This document shows positions 54,101-62,185 of a stretch of 64,000 nucleotides of DNA, one piece after another. The stretch lies in NCBI RefSeq assembly GCF_008065135.1, contig NZ_CP042914.1, positions 6,181,404 through 6,245,403 on the forward strand, given 5' to 3'. Position 1 is the first letter of the stretch. Each line of letters opens with the position of its first letter. The notes under the pieces are model-generated. The model worked only from the letters and a program-made list of their open reading frames with translations, made no database searches and was not told where the DNA came from. Source of the DNA: Roseimaritima ulvae (lineage in GTDB: Bacteria > Planctomycetota > Planctomycetia > Pirellulales > Pirellulaceae). The position numbers and the translations under genes are program-made.

Positions 54101-55162
54101 ATCCCAGGTTAGGTCGCTCTCACCGGCGTCCAGCGTGGTCACTTCGGCAATGCCGGTCGTGGTGTCGGCATCGCTATCCACGGCGTCGTCGCTGCCGGCG
54201 CCTTGGGTGGTGAATTCAAACCCGGTCGGCAGGGTACTGGGATCGAACACGACGAAGTAATCGTCCGGATCAAGATTCGGAAACAGATAGTACCCCGGCG
54301 TACCGCTCAGATCCGCCGTAACAGTCGTGGCGACCGGTGCCCCATCATCGCCGCCGGGTTCAGCAATTCCATCGCCATCCACGTCAACATACAAGTCGAC
54401 CGTAACGTCGTTCACGCCCGTGTTGCCATCGTCCTGCAAACCATTCTGGTTGGTATCCACCCAGACATAGTTCCCCAGCTCAGCCAACGGATCGGTGGGA
54501 CCAAACGTGGCTTTATTCTTCCCGGAAAAGTTACTATTGAAACTGCCGTTGAACGAGGACTCCTCACTGTCAATCCGCATCCCGATATCTTGGCCTGCAA
54601 AATAGGCGGGACGTGTGCCTCCAGACGAATAGGTACCCGGAACCGTCAACACTCCACCGGTAACCTCGATACGGAAATCAAAAGTATCCGTGGTACCCAC
54701 TGAGTTCAGGAACCCAAAGCCAATGACCTCGCCGGTCAGGAGGGTCCCCGACAAGTCGGGTGTGCCATCAAAGTCGATGTCGATCACACCGGAGAGGACA
54801 AAGTCATCTCCGGGGACACCGCCGACCAAATTGCCGGACTCATCGACCTCCAACTGCAGACTGAAGTCCTTGGGAGCGTCGATAAAATTAGCGAACCAGA
54901 ACTCGGATTCTTGGAACAGTTCTGGCGAGGCGTCGGCGACCAAGGTGTTGGTCGTTGCATCGTAGTTGATCGTACCCGTGCTGTTGGCAAACATGGAGGG
55001 ATATCCAAAATCCACGCCCAGCAGAGCCAGTAGACGACGATCTTCGAGAGCCTCCACTTGGATGCGACGCCGGCTTCGTGCTGCCATCCTGTTCCGTCGC
55101 TTCATGCTGCGGCGTTTCGACGAACCAAGACCGAACAAAGACTGCTTTTTCATAGAAGGCAT
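48119..55162 (-). CDS. Giant surface protein 1: SdrD-B, anchor-type repeats and CBM-like C-terminus
   Basis: 2,347 residues. The N-terminus is highly basic (SSKRRSMKRRNRMAARSRRRIQ) and ends in the planctomycete EALEDRRLLA export-type motif (37-46), reminiscent of LEPR-XLL signals. An SdrD-B-like Ca-binding domain (NYVWVDTNQNGLQDDG) covers about 228-360, followed by a beta-sandwich (about 375-565) and DUF11-like repeats (EIAAGDTVTWTYEVTNTGEV). Two nearly identical 322-residue modules follow (about 688-1331), then a third diverged copy (about 1618-1930). A second SdrD-B unit is at about 1937-2050. Two CBM6-like beta-sandwiches (FEAEDYERLDSPWQV; WEVGVDSEGNEYLLTANG) end the protein. It is acidic, Asp/Gly-rich and surely extracellular. 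Roles such as adhesion or polysaccharide binding are inference. Confidence 0.9.
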   Translation of the reverse strand: MPSMKKQSLFGLGSSKRRSMKRRNRMAARSRRRIQVEALEDRRLLALLGVDFGYPSMFANSTGTINYDATTNTLVADASPELFQESEFWFANFIDAPKDFSLQLEVDESGNLVGGVPGDDFVLSGVIDIDFDGTPDLSGTLLTGEVIGFGFLNSVGTTDTFDFRIEVTGGVLTVPGTYSSGGTRPAYFAGQDIGMRIDSEESSFNGSFNSNFSGKNKATFGPTDPLAELGNYVWVDTNQNGLQDDGNTGVNDVTVDLYVDVDGDGIAEPGGDDGAPVATTVTADLSGTPGYYLFPNLDPDDYFVVFDPSTLPTGFEFTTQGAGSDDAVDSDADTTTGIAEVTTLDAGESDLTWDAGIFQTAIPLIPAIDIEKCVEHTVVGPGEMHVLDFNDLASGTVVDDEYSSLGVTISVQNDNSSHPDKAVVFDSANPTGGDNDLATPGYHATNNTPLGNVLVIAENDVDANNDQLIDNPDDEASGGTITFTFDDAVRIDQIDLLDVDSSEVGGSVVTVNTANGSQTFNIAALGDNSFQTIDINVDDVTSLSVNFISSGAITGLKFTKPSETLECDDADVGPGPSFNVGDSVTFNYTVTNAGEVDLKIVEVSDDNATPGNTGDDFNPDPVLVGIYNIGDTDQDGELDLTEAWQYTYTITAATAGQFTNISDVLGNPVDDPDVDVVDDDPANYVVVGDPGITIEKFTNGVDAENESQAAEIAAGDTVTWTYEVTNTGEVAFTAAEISIVDDNGTPTVSTDDFGIGLEYNGSEIVYSSGDGGDGILSPGETWTYTATGTALALPGGTVGSAITFDFGGSSSTDGSDGNTRSYSAGGVDVDVRAFSRDKSNGNWAPAYLGSYGGGLGVTDSSEGSGGSNTHTVDNVGRDNYVLFEYSEQVVVDAAYLGYVVNDSDLTIWIGNSTVPLTGLSDAVLTSLGFTEVNLTNSSSARWADLNAGEVAGNVLVIAAKTDDATPEDRFKIEHVKVHRTASGCYENIAVVTAGGVSDSDASYYCNTEPGDPGITIEKFTNGVDAENESQAAEIAAGDTVTWTYEVTNTGEVAFTAAEISIVDDNGTPTVSADDFGIGLEYNGSEIVYSSGDGGDGILSPGETWTYTATGTALALPGGTVGSAITFDFGGSSSTDGSDGNTRSYSAGGVDVDVRAFSRDKSNGNWAPAYLGSYGGGLGVTDSSEGSGGSNMHTVDNVGRDNYVLFEYSEQVVVDAAYLGYVVDDSDLTIWIGNSTVPLTGLSDAVLTSLGFTEVNLTNSSSARWADLNAGEVAGNVLVIAAKTDDATPEDRFKIEHIKVHRTASGCYENIAVVTAGGVSDSDASYYCNPEVVDAAIDIEKFVKVDSGQTGGGEGLTPGFWKTHSPAGPAPLSGWPETGFSHLDNYNTVFGVSDDSGLSLLDALGRGGGGTSALGRHATAALLNAANPNVDYSFTQAEVISLTQAAYGSGDASLIENTKNLFAVQNELGADLSTPANAPDSGMDDFGVDADSGPGPAAQIGDQVVFTYFVTNPGDVELYPVVVIDDNATTNTGDDFQPDAVEENDGNGNFFNVGDDDQDGRLDPGETWLYQEAITVTMSGQFTNIGSVSGTPVDQNGNPVGPDVSDDDPANYNVAGGSAGIDIEKLTNGEDADTPGTAVEIAAGETITWTYKVTNTGTTHFNQSDVVVTDDNGTSQTGDDLSSVADGNVEITLTDQGDNDGVLAPGEVWTYTATGTAEQLSGGITGDAVTVYLTGSTSTSGTAGNSKTFTSGGVSVTASAFSRDNNDNWSSAYLGAYSSGLGVTDGSEGNGGDGRHRVDNTGRMNYVLFEFSESVVVDQAFLDSVVRDSDITAWVGTVDGAFSLNDAVLDLLAKESNDTGSSSSRWADLNNGQVAGNVLVIAASVDDATPEDSFKIRKLKFYRTAGGVYTNVGTVQAGGVSDSDLSHYVNPDQAVATGEIGNYVWNDVNRNGKQDSGEPSLSGVTVKLLDVDQNEVATTTTNSAGLYSFSGLDAGQYFVKFIAPQDMVFSPQGQGDHADHGSNANSDGQTDKIYLAENEIDNTIDAGLYAAAVDLVFEAEDYERLDSPWQVRSSSSASGGEYIKTSSGTGSYYNTPPSHSKVTYQFDVASEGNYEISALLRAKNSSENSIWVKVDDQPWVQWHMDLTGRSFQWQAVTDGWDQQATQFHLTAGQHSLQLRVREDGVRLDKFMVSKLSTTTVVIDAMATTTNLDSVDWEVGVDSEGNEYLLTANGTGSHYSTLSGDELSYDFSVDQDGEYQMHALVNALNSSDNSFWISIDGGQWIQWHLSVTNGEWQWQTVSDGSSHDQVSFNLEAGSHTLKIKVREDGTMLDKIVISNDSALDLDSIG
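51169..53100 (-). repeat. Tandem 966-bp direct repeat inside giant gene 1
   Basis: Two adjacent copies, 53100-52135 and 52134-51169, have the same 966-base period and are nearly identical at DNA level, including synonymous sites. Each encodes a 322-residue module from GDPGITIEKFTNG to VSDSDASYYCN. A third module (about 50310-49370) is clearly related but diverged. Confidence 0.9.
54122..55128 (-). repeat. ~1.0-kb tract >99% identical to giant gene 2 (59482-60488)
   Basis: By eye I count about seven differences in roughly 1,007 bases. Beyond both ends the two genes diverge sharply: past 54122 the sequences are unrelated, and upstream of 55128 similarity drops to roughly three quarters. The coordinate offset between the copies is 5,360. 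Confidence 0.85.
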
Positions 55163-55809
55163 AAGGCGAACTCGAAGATCAAATGATGTGTAGCTAGAAG
55201 GCGAGCGATCGACTCGGGGCTTCGCAGTCTACTTGCGAGGTATCAAAAGGGGGGGTTTTTAAGGCCGAAACACCGAAGAAGGGCGGGGCTGTAACGGATA
55301 TACCGGTTACATCGATGGACCTCCAACGTGTGGTTCCATGCCCCAACCAAAGAACGCGAGTACCCCAGATTGCGTACTCAGCAAAACCCTCCTAATCGAC
55401 AGTTCCCACCAGATCGCCTCACGCCACCCTATCGCTCGGAATACACAACCACAGCGTTCGATCACTGCACACGAAGAATGCCTGTGCTGCTGTCCACCTG
55501 CCGCCAATCCATTCAACACTTAGCCGCGGGAGACGCCTGACTTCGTTACATGGAGTCGCCCCCCCCCCCGCAAGCGCACCACGAACCCCGCCGCAGAAAA
55601 AAGTTCCCGGCAAGGAAAAACGGCCCTGACGACCTGGAAGTCCAATGAGCCCTTCCCGCTTGTTCCTCACGACGTTCCCAGGAGACGTACGATTTATAAG
55701 AATAAGTGGTGAAAGTCTGGCTCGTCCCGCTTCCGCCAGGCTTGCTCTTACCTACAAACGACCCGCCCTAAGAGAGTCCGCAACGCTACCAAGTCCAATG
55801 CGCCCACGG
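55163..55809. other. Gap between giant genes: upstream region of giant gene 1
   Basis: 55291-55310 is GTAACGGATATACCGGTTAC, a near-perfect palindrome; a similar 20-mer is at 60654-60673 before giant gene 2. 55311-55395 is homologous to 60671-60755. There is a run of seven G near 55250 and a run of about eleven C at 55559-55569. A CCGCGGGAGACGCCTGAC fragment (about 55523) belongs to the composite repeat family. I see no further gene. Confidence 0.6.
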
Positions 55810-58800
55810 CTATCGGTCAATCGATTGCTCGTTCTCCTGCAGCAACAACAATTCTGTCTTGATATCCACGGCACTATCTTCATTGCCCTGCAACGCAAAC
55901 AGCTCATCGACCGCCTCCACACCCGGCTCCCGTAATAGCTCCTGCGCAAGCGGTTGCTGCCGTTCGATAACGCTCACCGATTCCATTGGATCATCCTCAT
56001 CCAAATCGCTGAGCACCGCGAAGATTGCATCTGCAGGAGTGCCCGGCAAGCTTTCGAGCGGCGCAATGGCCCGCCTGCCGAGCGGACGCACCGTAGACGC
56101 CCCGATCACCGGACGATTTCCCGACGTGGAGCGATAATTAGGATCCGGGTCCGCAATCCCCTGTGGCTTCGTGTTTCCGGCAGCCAGGGCGAACGTTCCT
56201 GCCAGCCCGCCCCCCGCGTCGCTGGCACCGTCGGCGTACGTAAACACATAGCCCGTTTCATCGACGACCCAAATCGTATCACCGCTGCTGCCAGTCGGAT
56301 CGATCGTCAGCCCGCGTGGTTTTTCATTCGCGGCATCGAGCGTCCAACTGGATACAAAAGTCCCCGTGACGGTGTACTTAAACACCTGGTTGTCTCCGTC
56401 TTTACCATCATTCACGACCCACACATACGTCCCATCGGTGGTCAACCCACGCGGCTTGTCGTTGTCGTTCGCCAAGTCGAACTGAGACGTGTAGTCGTGT
56501 TCCTGGTCAAACGCATTGCTGGCGCCTCCAGCGTAGAAATACACGCGGTCCTTACCATCGTCGACGATCCACACGTCTTGGCCATCGGAACCGATGCCTT
56601 GCACCTTGTCGCTAATCCCCTTGGCCTTCCACTCACCCTGGAAATTACCAGCACCATCGTACACGTAAACTTGCTTGTCCTTGTCGACGACCCACAACGT
56701 ATCGCCCGTTGCACTGGTAACCGCACCGCGAGGCTGTGAATTGTCACTATCCAAGCCACTGCTCAGCCCGCCCCCCTGGCCGCTCTTGGTGTACCGGAAA
56801 TCGGCATCCGCTACTTCGTCGACGACGTGAAATTTCAGCCGCTCGACGAAGTAATAGGCAGGATCTTCGGCCGCCAGTTCAACGCCGTCCGGCGTCTGCG
56901 CCGTCAACTCACCCAAGTTCATCTGTTGGCCAGCAACCGCGGCGGTTTGAGTCGCCGTCAGAATCCAGGTCTCGCCTGGATCGAGGATATCGTCGCCGTT
57001 GCCTTTATCCACGTAGTCGGTAATCACCACCCCATCGTCCATCACAACCACGTCCGTCAACTCAATGGCCGCCGCGCCCGCGCTGGTATTGCTGATTTCG
57101 AAGTTGAACACCACGTTATCGTTCAGCACGACATAAGGGCCGGTTGGCGAATCCGCTCGGTCCCCCAAGCCTCCGGACGGGTTGAGGCTCACCGAACCGT
57201 CTTCGCCGTCATATTCCACCACCGTGGCGTTGCCAATCACATCACCCAGCCGAATCGGTTGTGAACAAGAGGTATGGTAGACGATCGTCTGTAGCAAACC
57301 GCCCGTGGCATCGTCAAAGAAGTGAACATACGTGGTCGAGCCAAAATCATCGACGGATTCGTCGGCTTCAAACAACTCGCCGAACGCAACCTCGCCTTCA
57401 AAGAAACGTTTGCCATCGCCCCCTAGAGCCGACGACGCATCGGATTCATCGGTCACGATCACATGCGATACGCCATCGTCATCAACCATCCCGCTGTCAA
57501 ACAACACGGCCGCCTTGGCGGAATCTTGTTCGGTGTTGGTAGCAACACCGGGAACGTACTCGAACGTCAACGCCACGGCTTTTCCATACACATCACAGAC
57601 GTCCCCCTGCTCAGGCAATTCCGTCTGCACGAACACGTACTTTTCAAATTCGATCGGATTGACCAGATGATTGCTGGGATCGTCTGCCATGACCATCGTC
57701 TGAGCGGCATCCTCGGCACTGACCTTGCCGATATTGGTATGCTGGCCGGGCGTCGTCGCCAGCGTCATCGCCTGGTAATACCAGACTTCGCCGGGATCTA
57801 ACCAACCGTCATTGTTGTCATCGCCGAAATTGAAACCATTCGGTTTGAGCACCGCCGCGGGTTCAAAATCATCCGCCCCACTGCCGGGCAGCGGAGCCGT
57901 CTCGTTGTCATCAAACAGGCTCAGCACGGTCAACGGCACATTGCCAGGATTGGTCACTTGATAAGTAAACGTGACTCGCTGGCCCAACTGGGCGATCGGT
58001 CCGGTGGCAACATCCGCATCCACACCGATATTCGCTGGATTAAACGGCTGGTCGGTCGACAGCATGACGCCGCCCAGATCCACGGGTGGGGGAGCAACGG
58101 GCGGAGGAGGCAACACGGCGGACCCGTCTTCACCCTGGTAACCGACCAGGGTGGCATTGCCGACCACATCGCCCAACTGAATCGGTTGAGAGCAAGAGGT
58201 GTGATAGACGACACTCTGCAGCAGGCCCCCGCTGGCATCGTCAAAGAAGTGGATGTAGGTCGTTGAACCAAAATCATCAAGATCTTCGTTCGCCGTAAAC
58301 TCGGCATTCACGGCCACGCTGCCCTCAAAGTAACGCTTTCCTTCACCACTCAATGCATCGGAGGCATTGCTTTTGTCGGTCACGATCACAAACGACGCGC
58401 CATCGTCATCCACCGCTCCGCTGTCGAAAAACACGGTCGCCTTACCCGAATCCTGATCGGTGCTAACCACAGTACCTGGCGAATACTGAAAGGTCAGCGC
58501 AAGCGGCTTGCCCAACACATCACAAACGTCACCGCTGGCGGTCGGCATCGACGGCACAAAGAAATGCGCGGGGTCCATATCCATTACCGCGCCGCCGTTG
58601 ACGTTGGTGCCGACCACGGTGGCCTTATCCACATGCTGGCCAGTGGGCGTCGCACTGCTAATAGGGGCTACCGAGGTATACAGCCACTGTTCGCCAGCAT
58701 CCAGTCGATTGTCCTGATCGCTGTCGCCAACATTGAAACCGCCAGCCAATACCGCATCGGGCGCGAAGGCGGTACCGGGATCGGGCGCCAGCACCAAGTC

Positions 58801-60522
58801 GCTGACCTGGATATCGGTCAGTTCCGTATTGGGGATGGGGTTCGTAACCACATAGGTAAACACCACCGTGTCGCCGGCATGAGCTTCGGGCCCCATCGGC
58901 GCATCCGCATCGGCATCGTTGACGCCTGCAGCAAAATCAGGCGCCGCAATATTGCCTTGCGGCGTGCCATCGTTGTAGCCAACCAGAGTCGCACTTAGTG
59001 GCTGTGCGCCTAATACGATGGGGGCCGAGCATGAAGTGTGGTAGTGGAATTCTTGCAACAGGGTTCCGCCCAGAGAATCAAAGATAAAAAAGTAAGTATT
59101 GGAACCAAAGGCCCCCGACGCCGTAAACAGTTCGTTCGTGCTGACGTCGCCTTGAAAGAAGACCTCGCCGAAATCGTCGGGGTCGTCATTTTTAGCCACC
59201 ACGATGTAGGAGTCACCGTCGGCGTCGAGCCCATGGTTGACCAACACGCCCGCTTTTCCATCGGGCTGCAAAGGGTTGAAGTCGAGGCTGGGCACATATT
59301 CGAAGGTCAGCGAAACGGGTTTATTCAACACATCACAAACATCGCCTTCAACAGCCGGCGACACGACACGCACCAATTTCTCAATATCGATGGGATTGTC
59401 ATCCACACGCGTGAATTTCTCCAGCGCAATCACCGGCCCTGGTAAGGAAACAATTCCCGCATCCCAGGTCAGGTCGCTTTCGCCGGCGTCCAGCGTGGTC
59501 ACTTCGGCAATGCCGGTCGTGGTGTCGGCATCGCTATCCACGGCGTCGTCGCTGCCGGCGCCTTGGGTGGTGAATTCAAACCCGGTCGGCAGGGTACTGG
59601 GATCGAACACGACGAAGTAATCGTCCGGATCAAGATTCGGAAACAGATAGTACCCCGGCGTACCGCTCAGATCCGCCGTAACAGTCGTGGCGACCGGTGC
59701 CCCATCATCGCCGCCGGGTTCAGCAATTCCATCGCCATCCACGTCGATATACAAGTCGACCGTAACGTCGTTCACGCCCGTGTTGCCATCGTCCTGCAAA
59801 CCATTCTGGTTGGTATCCACCCAGACATAGTTCCCCAGCTCAGCCAACGGATCGGTGGGACCAAACGTGGCTTTATTCTTCCCGGAAAAGTTACTATTGA
59901 AACTGCCGTTGAACGAGGACTCCTCACTGTCAATCCGCATCCCGATATCTTGGCCTGCAAAATAGGCGGGACGTGTGCCTCCAGACGAATAGGTACCCGG
60001 AACCGTCAACACTCCACCGGTAACCTCGATACGGAAATCAAAAGTATCCGTGGTACCCACTGAGTTCAGGAATCCAAAGCCAATGACCTCGCCGGTCAGG
60101 AGGGTCCCCGACAAGTCGGGTGTGCCATCAAAGTCGATGTCGATCACACCGGAGAGGACAAAGTCATCTCCGGGGACACCGCCGACCAAATTGCCCGACT
60201 CATCGACCTCCAACTGCAGACTGAAGTCCTTGGGAGCGTCGATAAAATTAGCGAACCAGAACTCGGATTCTTGGAACAGTTCTGGCGAGGCGTCGGCGAC
60301 CAAGGCGTTGGTCGTTGCATCGTAGTTGATCGTGCCCGTGCTGTTGGCAAACATGGAGGGATATCCAAAATCCACGCCCAGCAGAGCCAGTAGACGACGA
60401 TCTTCGAGAGCCTCCAATTGGATGCGACGCCGGCTTCGTGCTGCCATCCTGTTCCGTCGCTTCATGCTGCGGCGTTTCGACGAACCAAAACCAAACTTAG
60501 ACAGCTTTTTCAAAGTAGGCAT
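55810..60522 (-). CDS. Giant surface protein 2: SdrD-B, Cys-paired modules, beta-propeller
   Basis: About 1,570 residues from the ATG at 60522, which matches the start of giant protein 1 (MP-x-x-KK); a frame start at 60666 would add 48 unlikely residues. Residues 1-355 are almost identical to giant protein 1: basic leader, EALEDRRLLA, SdrD-B domain. Then come three modules beginning GDVCDVxxKPxxLTFxY (near 390, 660 and 970), each with a second Cys in HTSCSxPIxLG, separated by DUF11-like repeats. A propeller of NHL-like blades (about 1240-1458; repeats of NDKPRGLTTDGTYVWVV type) follows. The last 110 residues are an acidic tail. Clearly exported; the ligand is unknown. Confidence 0.88.
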   Translation of the reverse strand: MPTLKKLSKFGFGSSKRRSMKRRNRMAARSRRRIQLEALEDRRLLALLGVDFGYPSMFANSTGTINYDATTNALVADASPELFQESEFWFANFIDAPKDFSLQLEVDESGNLVGGVPGDDFVLSGVIDIDFDGTPDLSGTLLTGEVIGFGFLNSVGTTDTFDFRIEVTGGVLTVPGTYSSGGTRPAYFAGQDIGMRIDSEESSFNGSFNSNFSGKNKATFGPTDPLAELGNYVWVDTNQNGLQDDGNTGVNDVTVDLYIDVDGDGIAEPGGDDGAPVATTVTADLSGTPGYYLFPNLDPDDYFVVFDPSTLPTGFEFTTQGAGSDDAVDSDADTTTGIAEVTTLDAGESDLTWDAGIVSLPGPVIALEKFTRVDDNPIDIEKLVRVVSPAVEGDVCDVLNKPVSLTFEYVPSLDFNPLQPDGKAGVLVNHGLDADGDSYIVVAKNDDPDDFGEVFFQGDVSTNELFTASGAFGSNTYFFIFDSLGGTLLQEFHYHTSCSAPIVLGAQPLSATLVGYNDGTPQGNIAAPDFAAGVNDADADAPMGPEAHAGDTVVFTYVVTNPIPNTELTDIQVSDLVLAPDPGTAFAPDAVLAGGFNVGDSDQDNRLDAGEQWLYTSVAPISSATPTGQHVDKATVVGTNVNGGAVMDMDPAHFFVPSMPTASGDVCDVLGKPLALTFQYSPGTVVSTDQDSGKATVFFDSGAVDDDGASFVIVTDKSNASDALSGEGKRYFEGSVAVNAEFTANEDLDDFGSTTYIHFFDDASGGLLQSVVYHTSCSQPIQLGDVVGNATLVGYQGEDGSAVLPPPPVAPPPVDLGGVMLSTDQPFNPANIGVDADVATGPIAQLGQRVTFTYQVTNPGNVPLTVLSLFDDNETAPLPGSGADDFEPAAVLKPNGFNFGDDNNDGWLDPGEVWYYQAMTLATTPGQHTNIGKVSAEDAAQTMVMADDPSNHLVNPIEFEKYVFVQTELPEQGDVCDVYGKAVALTFEYVPGVATNTEQDSAKAAVLFDSGMVDDDGVSHVIVTDESDASSALGGDGKRFFEGEVAFGELFEADESVDDFGSTTYVHFFDDATGGLLQTIVYHTSCSQPIRLGDVIGNATVVEYDGEDGSVSLNPSGGLGDRADSPTGPYVVLNDNVVFNFEISNTSAGAAAIELTDVVVMDDGVVITDYVDKGNGDDILDPGETWILTATQTAAVAGQQMNLGELTAQTPDGVELAAEDPAYYFVERLKFHVVDEVADADFRYTKSGQGGGLSSGLDSDNSQPRGAVTSATGDTLWVVDKDKQVYVYDGAGNFQGEWKAKGISDKVQGIGSDGQDVWIVDDGKDRVYFYAGGASNAFDQEHDYTSQFDLANDNDKPRGLTTDGTYVWVVNDGKDGDNQVFKYTVTGTFVSSWTLDAANEKPRGLTIDPTGSSGDTIWVVDETGYVFTYADGASDAGGGLAGTFALAAGNTKPQGIADPDPNYRSTSGNRPVIGASTVRPLGRRAIAPLESLPGTPADAIFAVLSDLDEDDPMESVSVIERQQPLAQELLREPGVEAVDELFALQGNEDSAVDIKTELLLLQENEQSIDR

Positions 60523-61069
60523 TAGACGAACTCGGAGGTCAATTGGGTGTGTAGCTAAGAGGCGAACGTGCGACGCGACGGGGATTTGCAGTTTCGTTGC
60601 GAGGTGTCTAAACCGAAGGTACCTGAGAGCAAAAATAGCGATGCGGGTGGACCGTAACGGATACACCGGCTACATCATCAGACCTCCAGCGTGTGGTTCC
60701 ATACCCCAACCAAAGAACGCGAGCGATCCAGATTGCGTACTCAGCAAAACCCTCCCCTCGCTAAGGCTCGGCCCTCCCCGAGGACGTGAAAGGTATTACT
60801 GCAGCATTGGACCTTGGGGCCGCTTCCTTCACCCTCCTTTTTAAGGAGGGTCGAGCCTTAGCGAGGGGAGGTTCTTATCGTTTTTGCAGCGGCGCGGTCG
60901 CCCTCTCCTCGCTGACGCTCGACTCTCCCAGAGGGAGAGTGAAGTGAATCCGGCATTAATACACTTCACGTCCCGAGGGAGGGTGAAGGAAGAACCCCCA
61001 AGGTCCAGTGCCGAAGCAATACAATCGACGCCACAAGGTCCGGAGAATGCCCCGTGCTGGGGCAGAGAA
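60523..61069. repeat. Upstream region of giant gene 2 with CCCTCC hairpin repeats
   Basis: 60654-60673 is the palindrome-like GTAACGGATACACCGGCTAC, and 60671-60755 matches the upstream region of giant gene 1. 60748-60945 is a set of CCCTCCCCTCGCTAAGGCTC hairpins that closely matches 8270-8413. The remaining 120 bases before the PEP-CTERM gene's stop hold nothing I recognise. Confidence 0.75.
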
Positions 61070-61849
61070 CTAGACGTTCGGCAATCGCTGCTTGCGTCGT
61101 CGCCGAGCCGTACCACAGCACCCAATGGCCAAGACGGAAGCGAAGGCCGTTAAGGACGCCGGCTCCGGCACCGGCCGCCCCACATCCGCCGTACCAAACA
61201 TCGTCGAGAAATCGGCAATCCAAGAGAACGTGTTAGCGCTGGCACCACTATTAAATTTGATACCCACCAAGGAACCCACCGGCCCAAAATCCGCCAAGCT
61301 ATCGTCGCGAATGGTCGAGGTGCCAAGAAATTCCAGGTTTCCGGAAGAGTTAAACGCTGCGTCATCCATCTCGGTAATCGTGCCTTTGAGCAACGTGACC
61401 CGCGAATCGGCCGGCGAGTGGGCTCCTTCGATCAGAAACGTGCCCCCCGTGAAATTACCACCCGCATCGAAAAAAGCGTCAAGCCTGAACAACCCAGCCG
61501 CCCCGGCAGGAATGGGCATCCCGCTTCCCATGGGCCGCGGAATATTCACCCCAGCCACTGTCACGTTGCCAGAGGGGTACAAACCGTTGGGGTCCGCCGG
61601 ATCGAAAACACCTCGGACGATTCCCGCCTTACTCTCGATGTTTCCAAGCAGTCGCAATACGCCAGTACCGCTGTCACGCACGTAATCCGCGCTGACAAAT
61701 GCCACCCCGATGTCCGGGTCCAAAGTCCCTTCAATAATGCCCGCCCGAGCTGAAGCAAAGGACATCAACCATAGGGAAGTTGCAAAAAGGCACGTGAATT
61801 TTGACACAGTGGTATGTCCGGATGGGAACTCTGGATGGTTTGGCAGCAT
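61070..61849 (-). CDS. PEP-CTERM sorting-domain protein
   Basis: A 259-residue exported protein. The signal core is KFTCLFATSLWLMSFASARA; from the ATG at 61849 it has a 14-residue polar leader, while a GTG at 61807 would give a conventional short one. The mature part is beta-rich (GIIEGTLDPDIGVAFVSADYVRDSGTGVLRLLGNI) and resembles other planctomycete PEP-CTERM proteins without an assigned function. It ends with VPEPASLTAFASVLAIGCC then TARRRRKQR: the VPEP motif, a transmembrane helix and a basic tail. Exosortase should cut near PEP and release or anchor the protein. The exosortase gene lies 1.2 kb away on the opposite strand. Confidence 0.9.
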   Translation of the reverse strand: MLPNHPEFPSGHTTVSKFTCLFATSLWLMSFASARAGIIEGTLDPDIGVAFVSADYVRDSGTGVLRLLGNIESKAGIVRGVFDPADPNGLYPSGNVTVAGVNIPRPMGSGMPIPAGAAGLFRLDAFFDAGGNFTGGTFLIEGAHSPADSRVTLLKGTITEMDDAAFNSSGNLEFLGTSTIRDDSLADFGPVGSLVGIKFNSGASANTFSWIADFSTMFGTADVGRPVPEPASLTAFASVLAIGCCGTARRRRKQRLPNV

Positions 61850-62185
61850 TATACTAATGCGGCGGCACCGCCCATAGTACCCAACTTTGCCCCCCCGGCA
61901 AGCGAATTCACGCTAAATATTCCAGCCCCAATATCGCCAGCCAGGCACCGCCAGAGGCCCCGCTGCGACGCCTCCACTAGGCTCCCCCCTTCAATTACGA
62001 CTTTGCGCGCAGCGATAAATGCGTGCTCGAGCGCCACATGCCCCCGCCTGCCTCTCTAGGCGACATTCTCCCCGGCAATCACAAGTCTCAATTTGAGGCG
62101 CACGTCTACACAGAAAGATTACACAAGCAGTGGAGCCCGCCAGCACGGCGGCCAGTCCAGCAGCGGTATAGAGGAGTGTAACCAT
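61849..62185 (-). pseudogene. Small Cys-rich membrane protein gene, apparently frameshifted
   Basis: From an ATG at 62185 the frame reads MVTLLYTAAGLAAVLAGSTACVIFLC (one transmembrane helix) and RRAPQIETCDCRGECRLERQAG, then meets a run of five G (62041-62045 on the plus strand). Removing one G continues into HVALEHAFIAARKVVIEGG ... TMGGAAALV and a TAA that overlaps the PEP-CTERM ATG as TAATG. The combined product would be 111 residues and the total of 337 bases is 3n+1. This could be a real inactivating frameshift, a sequencing error, or programmed slippage. The family is not recognised, and the coding status itself is uncertain. Confidence 0.4.
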
